NCBI GenBank assembly: GCA_040755725.1 | Contig: JBFMAI010000016.1 | Location: 1-22,963, forward strand | Length of the DNA stretch: 22,963 nt | DNA from: JBFMAI01 sp040755725 | Lineage (GTDB): Bacteria > Planctomycetota > Phycisphaerae > UBA1845 > Fen-1342 | Reading direction: 5' to 3' | Part shown: positions 7,558 to 15,229 of the stretch, in pieces | Layout of the letters: each line of letters begins with the position of its first letter | Position numbering within the stretch: position 1 is the first letter of the stretch | The notes under the pieces: generated by a model | The model's database searches: none | The model's input: only the letters and a program-made list of their open reading frames with translations | Told to the model about the DNA's origin: nothing | Program-made: the position numbers and the translations under genes

Positions 7558-8562
7558 CTAGCTTTCCAGGTCGATCGCCGGGCGCTCGGCCTTGGGCCGG
7601 TACTTCTCGACGAGCGCCCGCAATTTCGGCTGGTCCGGCCGCAGCTCGAGGCTGCGGTGCCAGGACTCGACCGCGTCGTCCCGTAGCGCGACGCGCTCCG
7701 GGTTGTCGAGGTACTGCGTCATCAGCACCACCCCCAGGCCCGCGTGCGCCGGAGCGTTCTGCGGGTCCAACTCGATCGCCCGGCGATAACTCTCCGCCGC
7801 CGCGTCGTACGCCCCCTCGCGCCACAGCGTGTAGCCGAGGCGCTCGTGGGCAGCGGCGAGGTTGGGGTCCAGCTGGAGCGCCACTTTGAGGGTACGGTGG
7901 GCCGTCTCCCAGCGCTCCTGGTTAAGGTACACCGTGGCCAGGTTGACCAGGACCAGCGGCTGGGCCTGATTGCACTCCAGGGATTCCTTGTACGCCTTGA
8001 TCGCCTCGTAATGCCGGCCGAGGGCGGTCAGGGCGGCCCCGAGGTTGCTGCGGGCGAACGCGTTGCGTGGGTCGAGCTTGATCGCCTCCTGGTAGCTCTC
8101 GACCGCCCGCTCAAGCTCCCCCGTTTGGTGGTAGCACGTGGCCAGCCGGAACCGTAGTTCGAAGTTCCGCGGGTCCAGGTCGCACGCCATCAGGTACGCC
8201 CGGATGGCCTGCGTCATCCGGTCCAGTAGCCGGTAGACGTCGGCCAGCTCGATGATCGGCGCGACCTGCGTGGGATCGAGCCGGACGGCCTCTTGCAGCG
8301 CGTCGGCGGCCTGCGCCAGTTGCCCCTGCTGCCGATACACCAAGCCGAGCTTGTAGTGCCCCTCGGCGAAGTGCGGATCGAGTTCCACGGCCTCGCGGAA
8401 CTCGGCCAGCGCCACCTCCAACCGGTTGGCCGCCAAGGCGGCCTCCCCGTCGGCCAGACGCATTCTCGCCATCTCGTGACCGAGCATGCATCCCGACGAA
8501 AGACCCCACAGCATCAGCATGGCCCCCGCCGCACCGAGCGAGCGTTGCGTCAGTCGAATCAT
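7558..8562 (-). CDS. TPR-repeat lipoprotein
   Basis: A 334-residue predicted lipoprotein. The ATG at 8562 follows GGGGAGCC and starts a signal peptide, MIRLTQRSLGAAGAMLMLWG, ending in lipobox LSSGC with Cys25. The rest is about eight tetratricopeptide repeats with the typical A/G-Y-A-P spacing, for example AVELDPHFAEGHYKLGLVYR and AIKLDPRNAFARSNLGAALT. A short Lys/Arg/Glu-rich tail ends in AERPAIDLES. The frame stays open upstream to 8820, but that part is Arg/Pro-rich without a signal. TPR proteins are scaffolds; a role in outer membrane or secretion assembly is possible but not shown. Upstream on the same strand, 254 bp away, is a universal stress protein gene, with a GC palindrome at 8640-8652 between them. 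Confidence 0.88.
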   Translation of the reverse strand: MIRLTQRSLGAAGAMLMLWGLSSGCMLGHEMARMRLADGEAALAANRLEVALAEFREAVELDPHFAEGHYKLGLVYRQQGQLAQAADALQEAVRLDPTQVAPIIELADVYRLLDRMTQAIRAYLMACDLDPRNFELRFRLATCYHQTGELERAVESYQEAIKLDPRNAFARSNLGAALTALGRHYEAIKAYKESLECNQAQPLVLVNLATVYLNQERWETAHRTLKVALQLDPNLAAAHERLGYTLWREGAYDAAAESYRRAIELDPQNAPAHAGLGVVLMTQYLDNPERVALRDDAVESWHRSLELRPDQPKLRALVEKYRPKAERPAIDLES

Positions 8563-8639
8563 GGCTCCCCGGCGTCCTCGCAAGCTATTACAGGGCCACG
8601 CCGCCATCGGACCGCGCCGCCGACGAATACACCCTTTTA

Positions 8640-8652
8640 CCCCGCGGCGGGG
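8640..8652. repeat. GC palindrome between universal stress protein and TPR genes
   Basis: CCCCGCGGCGGGG can fold into a 6-bp stem. There is no T tract, so it is at best a weak transcription stop for the upstream gene. Confidence 0.35.
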
Positions 8653-8816
8653 AGGCGAGTCAACCGGCCGCGCCACGCGTCGAAAGACCGGTGGTCCGGC
8701 CGCAACTCGGATCGGCGCTCCCGCGGCCGTCGGCCCGCGCCGCATCGTCCCCCACGAACCCAGCAAGTCAACACCCCAATTGCCCTTACGCAGCAAGGCG
8801 ACGGGGCGGTCGGCGC

Positions 8817-9695
8817 TCACTTCCCCAGCAGCACGTCAAGCAGGCCAAGCGTCTCGCCCTTGCGTTTGACGATGAGCACGGGCATGGGGGCCCCGGCGAC
8901 GATGCGTTCGGCCGTCCCGCCGAGGATCACCGACGCCATGCGGGTCATGCCGCGGCTGCCGACGCAGATCAGGTCCACCTTGCGGGCCTGGGCGAACTGG
9001 ACGATGGCGGCTTCGGGTTCGTCGGCCGAGGAGCATTGCAGCTCACAAGTCAGCCCGCTGAAGTCGACGTCGCGGACGAACTCCTCCAGGCGACGCTGGT
9101 GTGCCTGCTCCTGCGCGCGCACCGCCTGCTCCAGCGTCAGCCCGGTCTTGCTGTACCCGTAGCCCACGCTGAAGACGGTCTGTACAAGCACCTGCGGTCG
9201 CGGCTCGCCGCTGGCCCGCGCCAACCCGACCGCCGCCCGCAACGCCAGCTTGGCGTGCTCCGAGAAATCCACCGGCACGAGCACGCGGGAGAGGTGTACC
9301 GCGGCCCCCTCCGGAATCAACATCACGCTGCACGGGGCCTTGCGGGCCAGGCGGTTGAAGGCGTGCCCCGTCGCCAACTGCGAGGCGGGCAGCGTCCGCC
9401 CGGCCAGGATCAAATCGAGCTCACGCTCGCGGGCGGCGCGCAACGTCGCCTCCACGGCCCCCTGCGGCTCGATTTGCAGCGTGACGCGCTGCATCAGGTC
9501 CGCGGGCAGGTTGTCGCGCAGCGTGCGCTCGTGTTCGTACGGGCCGCGCGGGTCGTCGGGGGCCCGCCGGGAGTAGTAGACCACGTGGACCATCTCGAGG
9601 TCGGCAAGCTGCGCGAGGCGCGCCGTGTAGGCCAACACGTTCATGTCGTCCGGCCACTCGTCCAGGTACACCCCCAGTCGCTTGATTTGTTCCAT
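8817..9695 (-). CDS. Tandem-domain universal stress protein
   Basis: A 292-residue cytoplasmic protein with two UspA domains. Domain 1 (about 1-140) has the fold pattern but a degenerate nucleotide loop, AGRTLPASQLATGHAFNRLA. Domain 2 (from about VLVPVDFSEHAKLALRAAVG) keeps the ATP-binding loop VGSRGMTRMASVILGGTAER, close to the G-x2-G-x9-G-S/T motif, and ends PVLIVKRK. So only the second domain is likely to bind ATP. The ATG at 9695 is fixed by GGAGG 7 nt upstream; the longer in-frame start adds an unlike Pro/Gly stretch. It has its own promoter (TGGTGC-17-TATAGT). Universal stress proteins act in stress survival; the specific role here is unknown. Confidence 0.9.
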   Translation of the reverse strand: MEQIKRLGVYLDEWPDDMNVLAYTARLAQLADLEMVHVVYYSRRAPDDPRGPYEHERTLRDNLPADLMQRVTLQIEPQGAVEATLRAARERELDLILAGRTLPASQLATGHAFNRLARKAPCSVMLIPEGAAVHLSRVLVPVDFSEHAKLALRAAVGLARASGEPRPQVLVQTVFSVGYGYSKTGLTLEQAVRAQEQAHQRRLEEFVRDVDFSGLTCELQCSSADEPEAAIVQFAQARKVDLICVGSRGMTRMASVILGGTAERIVAGAPMPVLIVKRKGETLGLLDVLLGK

Positions 9696-9753
9696 GAGCC
9701 GGCCTCCGAAGCACGGTGCCACGCCGGCCCCGGGCCCCGGGGCCGGCGGCGAC

Positions 9754-9782
9754 ACTATAGCGCCAGCGAGGCCGCCGCACCA
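9754..9782 (-). promoter_or_regulatory. Promoter of the universal stress protein gene
   Basis: On the minus strand, TGGTGC (9782-9777), a 17-bp spacer and TATAGT (9759-9754) lie about 60 bp before the ATG. It is the same -10 form as two other promoters in the window. Confidence 0.45.
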
Positions 9783-9876
9783 GCCGTGGCCGGCCCTGAT
9801 CCGGTGAAAAGCGGCGGCCGAGGGAACGGCCTGGGGCGGCGGTGTCCTGACAGGGCTCCGCGCGCGCCCTCGGTCG

Positions 9877-12150
9877 CTACGGGTTGGTCAGCAGCCGGAC
9901 GAAGGGGTTTATGTCTCCGAAGTTCACCACGCCATCGAGGTTGACGTCCCCGTTGAGCACCGGGCAGCCGGGGAAGGCGGCCTGCCACGCGGCCGGGTTG
10001 GTGAGGGCCAGGACGAACGGGTTGATGTCGCCGAAGTCGACCAGGCCGTCGCAGTTCAAGTCGCCGGTGAGCGCTTCGCCGATGACCGTGACGGTGACGC
10101 CGATGTAGTCGTGATACGTCGGGTCGTACTGCCGCTCGGCGTAGACGAGCAGCGTGAGCTTGCCGTTGGCGTCGATGTAGCGGCTGAAGTTGGCGCGGAC
10201 GTTCCCGCGCAAGTGGCCGTCGCGGTTGCCCGCCCAACTGTCCATGTAACGGTTCTGGTCGAGCAGGCCGGCGCCGTCGCTCCACTGCTGGGCGACGCGG
10301 TCCCACACGTACAGCTCCACCTGCGTGCAGCGGCTGGCGAAACCCTCCCAGACGATCCCGAGGTCGTCGATGATCGCCGGGTTCTCGGCGATCGTGAACT
10401 CGTACACATGCGTGGACTCATTGGTGCTCGCTGTCGGCCATTGCGAGTTGTAGCGGTTCGGGTCGCTGGTGCTGGTGCTGGTCGCGTCGGAATACGCCAA
10501 CCGGGCGTACGCGGTGGGCTCGAAGTTCGTGATGGGGGCCGTGACCGGCAGGCGCACGCCGCTGACGTTGCTCCAGCTCGCGGTGTCATGGCCGAAGCCG
10601 AACTTGTCCACCCCGCCCCCGGTGCGGAAGTCATAGACGCTCCGGTAAGCACGGGCGATGCGGAAGAAGCCGTCGCTGAGGCCCTCGCCCTGGTCGAGGT
10701 CGGCCGAGATGGCTACCACGCGGACCTTCACCTGGGCCGCGCTGATGTTGGGCACTTGCCAGTCGTAGAAGCCCGTGTCGGTCGTCGTGGCGATGAACTC
10801 GTACGACTGGCCGTTGTCGACCGTGTAGTACAGGTCGATCCGCGGGATCTCGACGTTGTTGGTGTCCGTCGCCACCCACTGGATCGTCGCCGTGGAGCCC
10901 GCCACCAGCAGCTCGCCGCCGTCCGGGGAGATCACATCCACCGCCGGCACCGACGCCGTGTAGCGCGGCACCTGCATGACGATGCAGTGGACCGCGCCGG
11001 CGGCCGGAATGATCGATGTGCACTCGATCGGGACGATCTGGACGTTGGGTCCGGCCGCCGCCTGGAACTGTGCCAGGGCGTCGGCGCTTTCGGTCGGGTA
11101 GCCGGAGTACGTCGGCATGAAGATGCGGTCGTTCACGCGGAACGCGTTGGTGTACGTCCAGTGCGTGCTGCCCGTGTTCCAGGCCCACGTGCGATAGACG
11201 TTGAAGCCCAGGGCCTGCATGTACGGCACGGCGTTCTCGGTGATCTGGATCGCCGTCGGGTCCGACCCGGTCTTGAACTTCGAGATGATGACGTTGTGCT
11301 CGTCGATGAGGTACATCCACATGTCGATGTGGCCGGTGCCGTCCACGCTGGACGGCAGTTGCGGCATCACGTGCAGCGTGTCGATGCCTTGAAACCGCGC
11401 GTACAACTCCGCGATCAACGCCGGCGTGAACCCCGCACTGGCCGGGTTGTCACCGTTCACCAGGGCCGTGACGAACGCACTGCGGTTCGGCCCGGGCTGG
11501 AAGTTGCCGCCCGAGTAGTACAACCCCATGTCGTATGTCGGCATAATGAAGTAGTCGTCGCCCAGCAACGTCGGCCGGAAGTTGTCCAGCGGCCGGCTCG
11601 GGTAGTAGTGGCTGTCCACGATCGCCAACGCCCCGTTCTGCCAAATGAAGTGCGGCCCGTAATCCCGGATCCACAGCGCGTTGGCGGGCTGGATGATGAA
11701 CCGGACCTTGGTCATGTCCGCCCCGCCGGCGACGAAAGCGTTGGTCGCGTTCTGCTGCTGCGTCGCATCAGGCACCACCACCCACGCGATCTCGTCGTGC
11801 GCCGGGCTCGCCGTCAACGCCACCACCAGGTCGCGCACCACGCTCGCCCACTGGCTCGACGTGTAGTGGTATAGAACGCCCCGCGTCGGGCCGTACTCCG
11901 GCGGCGACTCGATCAGCCCCGCCGACGGAATCTGCTGGTCCACCTCAATCGCGTAGGGCGTCAACTTTTGGGCGGGGTTGTAGGGCGTCCCCCCTTCCCG
12001 GTAACGCGGCAGCACAATCGGCTGTCCCTGCTCGTCCTCGGTGACCATCCCACCCGCCGGGCCCCCGGTCCACCTCGCATCCTGAGCTGCCAGGTCACCG
12101 GCCAGGCCGGTCAGACAAATAACAGGCAGAATCCCTCGCCATGCACGCAC
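9877..12150 (-). CDS. Secreted peptidylarginine deiminase-like protein with Ig-like and dockerin-like C-terminus
   Basis: A 757-residue exported enzyme of the PAD_porph/agmatine deiminase fold, which converts guanidino groups to ureido groups (peptidyl-Arg to citrulline, or agmatine). The GTG at 12150 is chosen because GGAGG lies 6 nt upstream and gives a clean signal peptide (RAWRGILPVICLTGLAGDLAAQ). Catalytic residues match P. gingivalis PPAD in order and spacing. Asp163 (WIRDYGP), His274 and Asp276 (GHIDMW), Asn335 (YTNAF) and Cys389 (AVHCIV) correspond to D130, H236, D238, N297 and C351. The last three intervals are identical (2, 61, 54). Then comes an Ig-like domain (about 402-505), a beta-rich domain ending about 705, and two dockerin-like calcium repeats, GDLNCDGLVDFGDINPFV and GDVNLDGVVNFGDINPFV. 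These repeats suggest surface attachment, as in many planctomycete exported proteins. The substrate is inferred. Confidence 0.88.
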   Translation of the reverse strand: MRAWRGILPVICLTGLAGDLAAQDARWTGGPAGGMVTEDEQGQPIVLPRYREGGTPYNPAQKLTPYAIEVDQQIPSAGLIESPPEYGPTRGVLYHYTSSQWASVVRDLVVALTASPAHDEIAWVVVPDATQQQNATNAFVAGGADMTKVRFIIQPANALWIRDYGPHFIWQNGALAIVDSHYYPSRPLDNFRPTLLGDDYFIMPTYDMGLYYSGGNFQPGPNRSAFVTALVNGDNPASAGFTPALIAELYARFQGIDTLHVMPQLPSSVDGTGHIDMWMYLIDEHNVIISKFKTGSDPTAIQITENAVPYMQALGFNVYRTWAWNTGSTHWTYTNAFRVNDRIFMPTYSGYPTESADALAQFQAAAGPNVQIVPIECTSIIPAAGAVHCIVMQVPRYTASVPAVDVISPDGGELLVAGSTATIQWVATDTNNVEIPRIDLYYTVDNGQSYEFIATTTDTGFYDWQVPNISAAQVKVRVVAISADLDQGEGLSDGFFRIARAYRSVYDFRTGGGVDKFGFGHDTASWSNVSGVRLPVTAPITNFEPTAYARLAYSDATSTSTSDPNRYNSQWPTASTNESTHVYEFTIAENPAIIDDLGIVWEGFASRCTQVELYVWDRVAQQWSDGAGLLDQNRYMDSWAGNRDGHLRGNVRANFSRYIDANGKLTLLVYAERQYDPTYHDYIGVTVTVIGEALTGDLNCDGLVDFGDINPFVLALTNPAAWQAAFPGCPVLNGDVNLDGVVNFGDINPFVRLLTNP

Positions 12151-12156
12151 CGGACA

Positions 12157-12161
12157 CCTCC
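12157..12161 (-). promoter_or_regulatory. Shine-Dalgarno that fixes the deiminase GTG start
   Basis: GGAGG on the minus strand with a 6-nt spacer (TGTCCG) to the GTG at 12150. The ATG at 12192 upstream has no such site and would precede the signal peptide with 14 extra residues. Confidence 0.7.
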
Positions 12162-12423
12162 AAGTTAAACGGTGACTGGATGCGGCGAACATCGCCGCGG
12201 GTGGCTTCGTTTCCTCATGCCCTCATCGTAGGGGATGCCACGGCATGAGCAAACAAGTTCTTGCGACGCAGAACGCTTCCCCGTCGGAATACGCCACCGC
12301 CAGCGATCCGTTCAGCCCAAACGCAGGTATTATCGGGCTGCTGAAACAACGGGGCAGCGGCGTACAGCCCCTCGCCACGCCCGGGCCCCCCTACCAGCGA
12401 ACAAGCCGGAAGGCTCGGCTGCG

Positions 12424-13455
12424 TTACTTGTCGATGTTCTCTTCCGCGATGGGCTTCCTGGGGCCGACGTCGGTCAGCTCGAGCGGACCGAAGGAACCGT
12501 CCAGTCGCTTCTGCTGGTGGAACGTGCAGACGCACCAGTAGAAGCTGCCGTCGTCCGCCTTGGTCGCCGCCGCCGCCGCGATGTGCCGCGAGACGATCGG
12601 CGAATCGCCACCCGAGGCCCGATCGAACCACCAGTCCTTGTCCACGATCACGAGCTTGCGGATGTCCTTCCAGCCGGCGTTTTCGAGGAGCTGGCGCATC
12701 GTGGCCTCCAGCTCGTGGTCCACCTTCTGGGCCTTGGGCATCGTGGCGACCTTGAGGGCTTCCGCCAGCAGTTTCTCACGTAACTCCAGGTAGTGCTTGT
12801 AGTTGTCGCCCGCGATCGTGAACTCGCCCGCCGAGAAGATGTCGCCGTAGCTACGAACCTGGAAGCGCACGGTGTGCCGGCCTGGCTTCAGCTCGCCCAG
12901 GTTGTACGTGTATTGGTCCGGCCCGATCTTGCGCCGGCCCTTGCCTTCCGCGTAGAAGAACCCGGGGTCTTTGTACGCGGTCATCTTCTCCGGCTCGGGG
13001 GCAATATCCAGCACGAGGAACTTCGTATCCAGGGCCTCGGCTTTCTTGATGGTCACGTACTGAAAATCGACGTCCGCGGCGTCGACCAGCATGTCGATCG
13101 GAACCTGGATTTCCTTGACGCTCTTGTCGCCGCGACCGAGCAGCTCCCGCCACGTCTTCTCAACCTGCACGAGGGCATAGATGGGCTCGCCCGTCTTGAA
13201 CTCCGTGGCCAAGTTGGCGGGCCGGGCCGGGTCAATCGGCGACTTGGAGAACACGATCTTGCCGCCCGTGCGGGCCGCGTCGGTCGCCTCCTGGCCGTCC
13301 GCGTTCTTCTCGCCTTTGAGCTTCTCCTGTCCCTTCTCTATGGCGCCTTTCACCTTGTCCACGCCCGGCACCTGCGCCGCCCCCGGCGTCGCCAGCATCC
13401 ACAGGCAGAGTATCGCCGCCAGACCGCGGCCCGCTGTTCGCATAACCGGTCTCAT
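12424..13455 (-). CDS. Exported protein of unknown function
   Basis: Not recognised. It has 343 residues, counting from the ATG at 13455, which follows AAGGAG with an 8-nt spacer. The signal peptide is MRPVMRTAGRGLAAILCLWM plus LATPGAAQ. A Lys/Glu-rich helical stretch (VDKVKGAIEKGQEKLKGEKN) follows, then a beta-rich middle with two likely sandwich-type segments (for example GRHTVRFQVRSYGDIFSAGEF). The C-terminal part (about 260-343) has alternating hydrophobic and aromatic residues, including KLVIVDKDWWFDR and SFYWCVCTFHQQKRLDGSFG. These look like a small conserved alpha/beta domain, although I cannot name it. Two cysteines in WCVC are the only close pair. It probably acts in the periplasm. 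It stands alone between an upstream plus-strand EIIA gene and the deiminase. Confidence 0.75.
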   Translation of the reverse strand: MRPVMRTAGRGLAAILCLWMLATPGAAQVPGVDKVKGAIEKGQEKLKGEKNADGQEATDAARTGGKIVFSKSPIDPARPANLATEFKTGEPIYALVQVEKTWRELLGRGDKSVKEIQVPIDMLVDAADVDFQYVTIKKAEALDTKFLVLDIAPEPEKMTAYKDPGFFYAEGKGRRKIGPDQYTYNLGELKPGRHTVRFQVRSYGDIFSAGEFTIAGDNYKHYLELREKLLAEALKVATMPKAQKVDHELEATMRQLLENAGWKDIRKLVIVDKDWWFDRASGGDSPIVSRHIAAAAATKADDGSFYWCVCTFHQQKRLDGSFGPLELTDVGPRKPIAEENIDK

Positions 13456-13576
13456 GCCCGAATCTCCTTGGTGCGGCCGGTCTCCATCCCGTCCGCCGAT
13501 CCCCCGTACGCCCCTTCTACGCCGCGCGCCGGGAGCCGTCAACCAATCGGGCGCCGCCGGCCCCGGGCCGCCCCCC

Positions 13577-13605
13577 TGGAATCCCGGCCGCGGGCGGGCT
13601 ATAGT
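13577..13605 (+). promoter_or_regulatory. Promoter of the EIIA gene
   Basis: TGGAAT at 13577-13582, a 17-bp spacer and TATAGT at 13600-13605 lie 32 bp before the ATG. The position and hexamers resemble the amidase and stress protein promoters. Confidence 0.55.
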
Positions 13606-13637
13606 GCGTGCTTTGCGGCTCTTTACAGGGCGACCTC

Positions 13638-14102
13638 ATGCAGTTGACCAAGATTCTGACCCTCGACCGTATCCGCGTGCCGCTGACGGCCTCGGACAAG
13701 ATGGGCGTGATTGCGCAGCTCATCGACCTTCTGGCGACCACCGGGGGCTTGGTCAATCGCGACGCCGCCCTGGAGGCCGTCCTGAAGCGCGAGGCCGAGC
13801 GGACCACGGGGATCGGCTACGGCCTCGCCATCCCCCACGGCAAGAGCGACGGATGCGACCGGCTGGTCATGGCCGCCGGAAAACCTGCTCAGCCGGTGGA
13901 CTTCCAGAGCCTGGACGGCCGCCCGGTGACCTTCGTGGTGCTGCTGGTAAGCCCCCCGGACCAAACCGGGCCCCACATTCAGGCCCTGGCGAAGATCAGC
14001 AGGCTGATGAACATCGAGGATTTCCGCAGTGCGGTGGCCCGGGCCGCCACCGCCGACGAGCTTTTCCAGGCGATTGCTCGCTGCGAGTCCGCCGAGTCCT
14101 GA
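13638..14102 (+). CDS. PTS EIIA component, nitrogen/fructose type (PtsN-like)
   Basis: A 154-residue cytoplasmic single-domain EIIA of the fructose/mannitol/Ntr type, which accepts a phosphoryl group from HPr or NPr on a histidine. The phosphorylation site is His67 in GIGYGLAIPHGKSDGCD, matching the family signature. The rest of the fold is present (PVDFQSLDGRPVTFVVLLVSP and HIQALAKISRLM). The start ATG is chosen because MQLTKILTLDRIRVPL matches the usual family opening; a weak AGGG precedes it. There is no EIIB/EIIC permease or other PTS gene in the window. A regulatory role, as for PtsN, is more likely than sugar import, but this is inferred. Confidence 0.9.
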   Translation: MQLTKILTLDRIRVPLTASDKMGVIAQLIDLLATTGGLVNRDAALEAVLKREAERTTGIGYGLAIPHGKSDGCDRLVMAAGKPAQPVDFQSLDGRPVTFVVLLVSPPDQTGPHIQALAKISRLMNIEDFRSAVARAATADELFQAIARCESAES

Positions 14103-14189
14103 GCCCCCTGCTTGGTTCCCACCCCGGCCGTCAGTCCCCGACCGTGATTGCGTGCATGGCGGAAGTGAATGCCGTCGGCGCATAAGAAC

Positions 14190-14213
14190 GGGCCTGACGT
14201 GAACGTCAGGCCC
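14190..14213 (-). terminator. Strong hairpin between the EIIA and PEP-CTERM genes
   Basis: GGGCCTGACG and CGTCAGGCCC form a perfect 10-bp stem around a TGAA-type loop. On the minus strand it is followed by GTTCTTAT, so it probably ends the PEP-CTERM gene transcript. It may also stop EIIA transcription from the other side. Confidence 0.65.
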
Positions 14214-14269
14214 GCAGTGAGCAACATCACAAGGTGCGGGAAACGACCCAAACGGTCGTCACCCTCGGC

Positions 14270-14863
14270 CTAGCGCCGGCGAAGCAGGACCGCCAGCCCG
14301 AGCAGCGCCAACGAGGCGGGCTCGGGGACCGGCGTGTACTGCATGTCGTCATGCATGACGTGGCCGGCACCCCAATCGGATGCAATCTGGACCTTCTTGA
14401 CGGGCGGGTCGAACTCCCAACCGTCCCAGCCCCAGGTGTTGTTGCCGGCGATGCACTTGACCGGTGCCGTTCCGAGGACGTTGTTGTTCTCGTCAAAGAA
14501 CGTCGCGGTCGCGCCGGACGACTGGTAATTCGTTGTGAAGAAGCCGCCGAACTTCAGGGCCGGCTGGTTGAACACCCACTCCGCCGTGATCCCGTACGTC
14601 GGGCCCATGAACTTGGAGCCGCCGTGGGGATACGTGGTGAAGTAGTAGGCCCAGCCGGTCGTCACGTGCAAACCCTGGCCGGCGCCAACCTGGTTAACAA
14701 CGCCGGCGCCGTCGAACACCACGAGCTGCGGGACAAACTGCCCGGTCGCGTGCTTCTCGAAGCCCTCGGAATAGGTGCCGACAAACTCGCCGATGGGCGT
14801 AATCGCCGCACTCGCGGCGGCCACCACACCGGCCATCGCAACCAACGTCAAAACTCGTACCAT
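14270..14863 (-). CDS. PEP-CTERM sorting domain protein
   Basis: A 197-residue exported protein. The ATG at 14863 follows AGGAGGAG with 6-nt spacing and starts a signal peptide, MVRVLTLVAMAGVVAAASAA. The mature part is beta-rich with many Gly, Thr and aromatic residues (for example GWAYYFTTYPHGG and NNTWGWDGWEFDPP), suggesting a lectin-like sandwich fold, but no family is recognised. The C-terminus has the full PEP-CTERM signal: VPEP, a hydrophobic helix (ASLALLGLAVLL) and RRR at the very end. This signal is recognised by exosortase, which would cut it and attach or release the protein at the envelope. No exosortase gene is in the window. A hairpin in the 5' leader (14894-14916) could affect expression. 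Confidence 0.9.
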   Translation of the reverse strand: MVRVLTLVAMAGVVAAASAAITPIGEFVGTYSEGFEKHATGQFVPQLVVFDGAGVVNQVGAGQGLHVTTGWAYYFTTYPHGGSKFMGPTYGITAEWVFNQPALKFGGFFTTNYQSSGATATFFDENNNVLGTAPVKCIAGNNTWGWDGWEFDPPVKKVQIASDWGAGHVMHDDMQYTPVPEPASLALLGLAVLLRRR

Positions 14864-14893
14864 GAATCGCTCCTCCTGACTCTTAGTCTGCCC

Positions 14894-14916
14894 ACGCATC
14901 GTGGCGGCGGATGCGT
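14894..14916 (-). repeat. Hairpin in the leader of the PEP-CTERM gene
   Basis: ACGCATC at 14894-14900 pairs with GATGCGT at 14910-14916 across a 9-nt loop, about 30 bp upstream of the start codon. The function is unknown. Confidence 0.4.
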
Positions 14917-15078
14917 ACAACGCGCAGTCACAGGCTCGGGCGGTTATGTCCCAAAATCCGCCACTTACCTCATTGGACCCCGAGCCTCCTCTAAGCTCCT
15001 CCAACTGAGCCGCTCGCGGGTACGACCATTGCCTGAGATGCTTTCTTTAGGCTAATCTCCCGCACACGGAAGTCAAGC

Positions 15079-15098
15079 AAAAAACGGGTCTCGGCCCG
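15079..15098 (-). terminator. Possible intrinsic terminator downstream of the Mrp gene
   Basis: On the minus strand a short stem, CGGGC/(A)CCCG with a small loop (15098-15085), is followed by six T (15084-15079). The stem is only 4-5 bp, so the call is modest. It lies 131 bp beyond the Mrp stop codon. Confidence 0.4.
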
Positions 15099-15229
15099 AA
15101 AAACATTCCGATAACCAAACGTCTCCGAGGATCATACACTAAAATACTCCATTTATGCGGCACTTATATATCTTACGACGTATTAAGGGACGTATTCTGC
15201 TATATAGACGCGACACAAGGTCAAGTACT

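Larger units (their letters stand above)
14864..15229. other. Intergenic region with an AT-rich stretch
   Basis: No gene is supported in these 366 bp. A leader hairpin and a weak terminator are listed separately. From about 15100 to 15230 the composition turns clearly AT-rich compared with the surroundings. This part contains TTATATATCTTA and CTATATAG, and the repeated word GACGTATT/GACGTATT at about 15175-15200. Confidence 0.5.

Noticed and set aside
8691..9944. Plus-strand open frame across the universal stress protein gene
   Set aside because: It is antisense to a clear tandem UspA protein and is rich in Arg, Gln and His without domains.
10111..11874. Long open frame on the plus strand opposite the deiminase gene
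   Set aside because: It is Arg/Val/Asp/His-rich with no domain and no good ribosome site. It mirrors the high-GC third codon positions of the real minus-strand gene.
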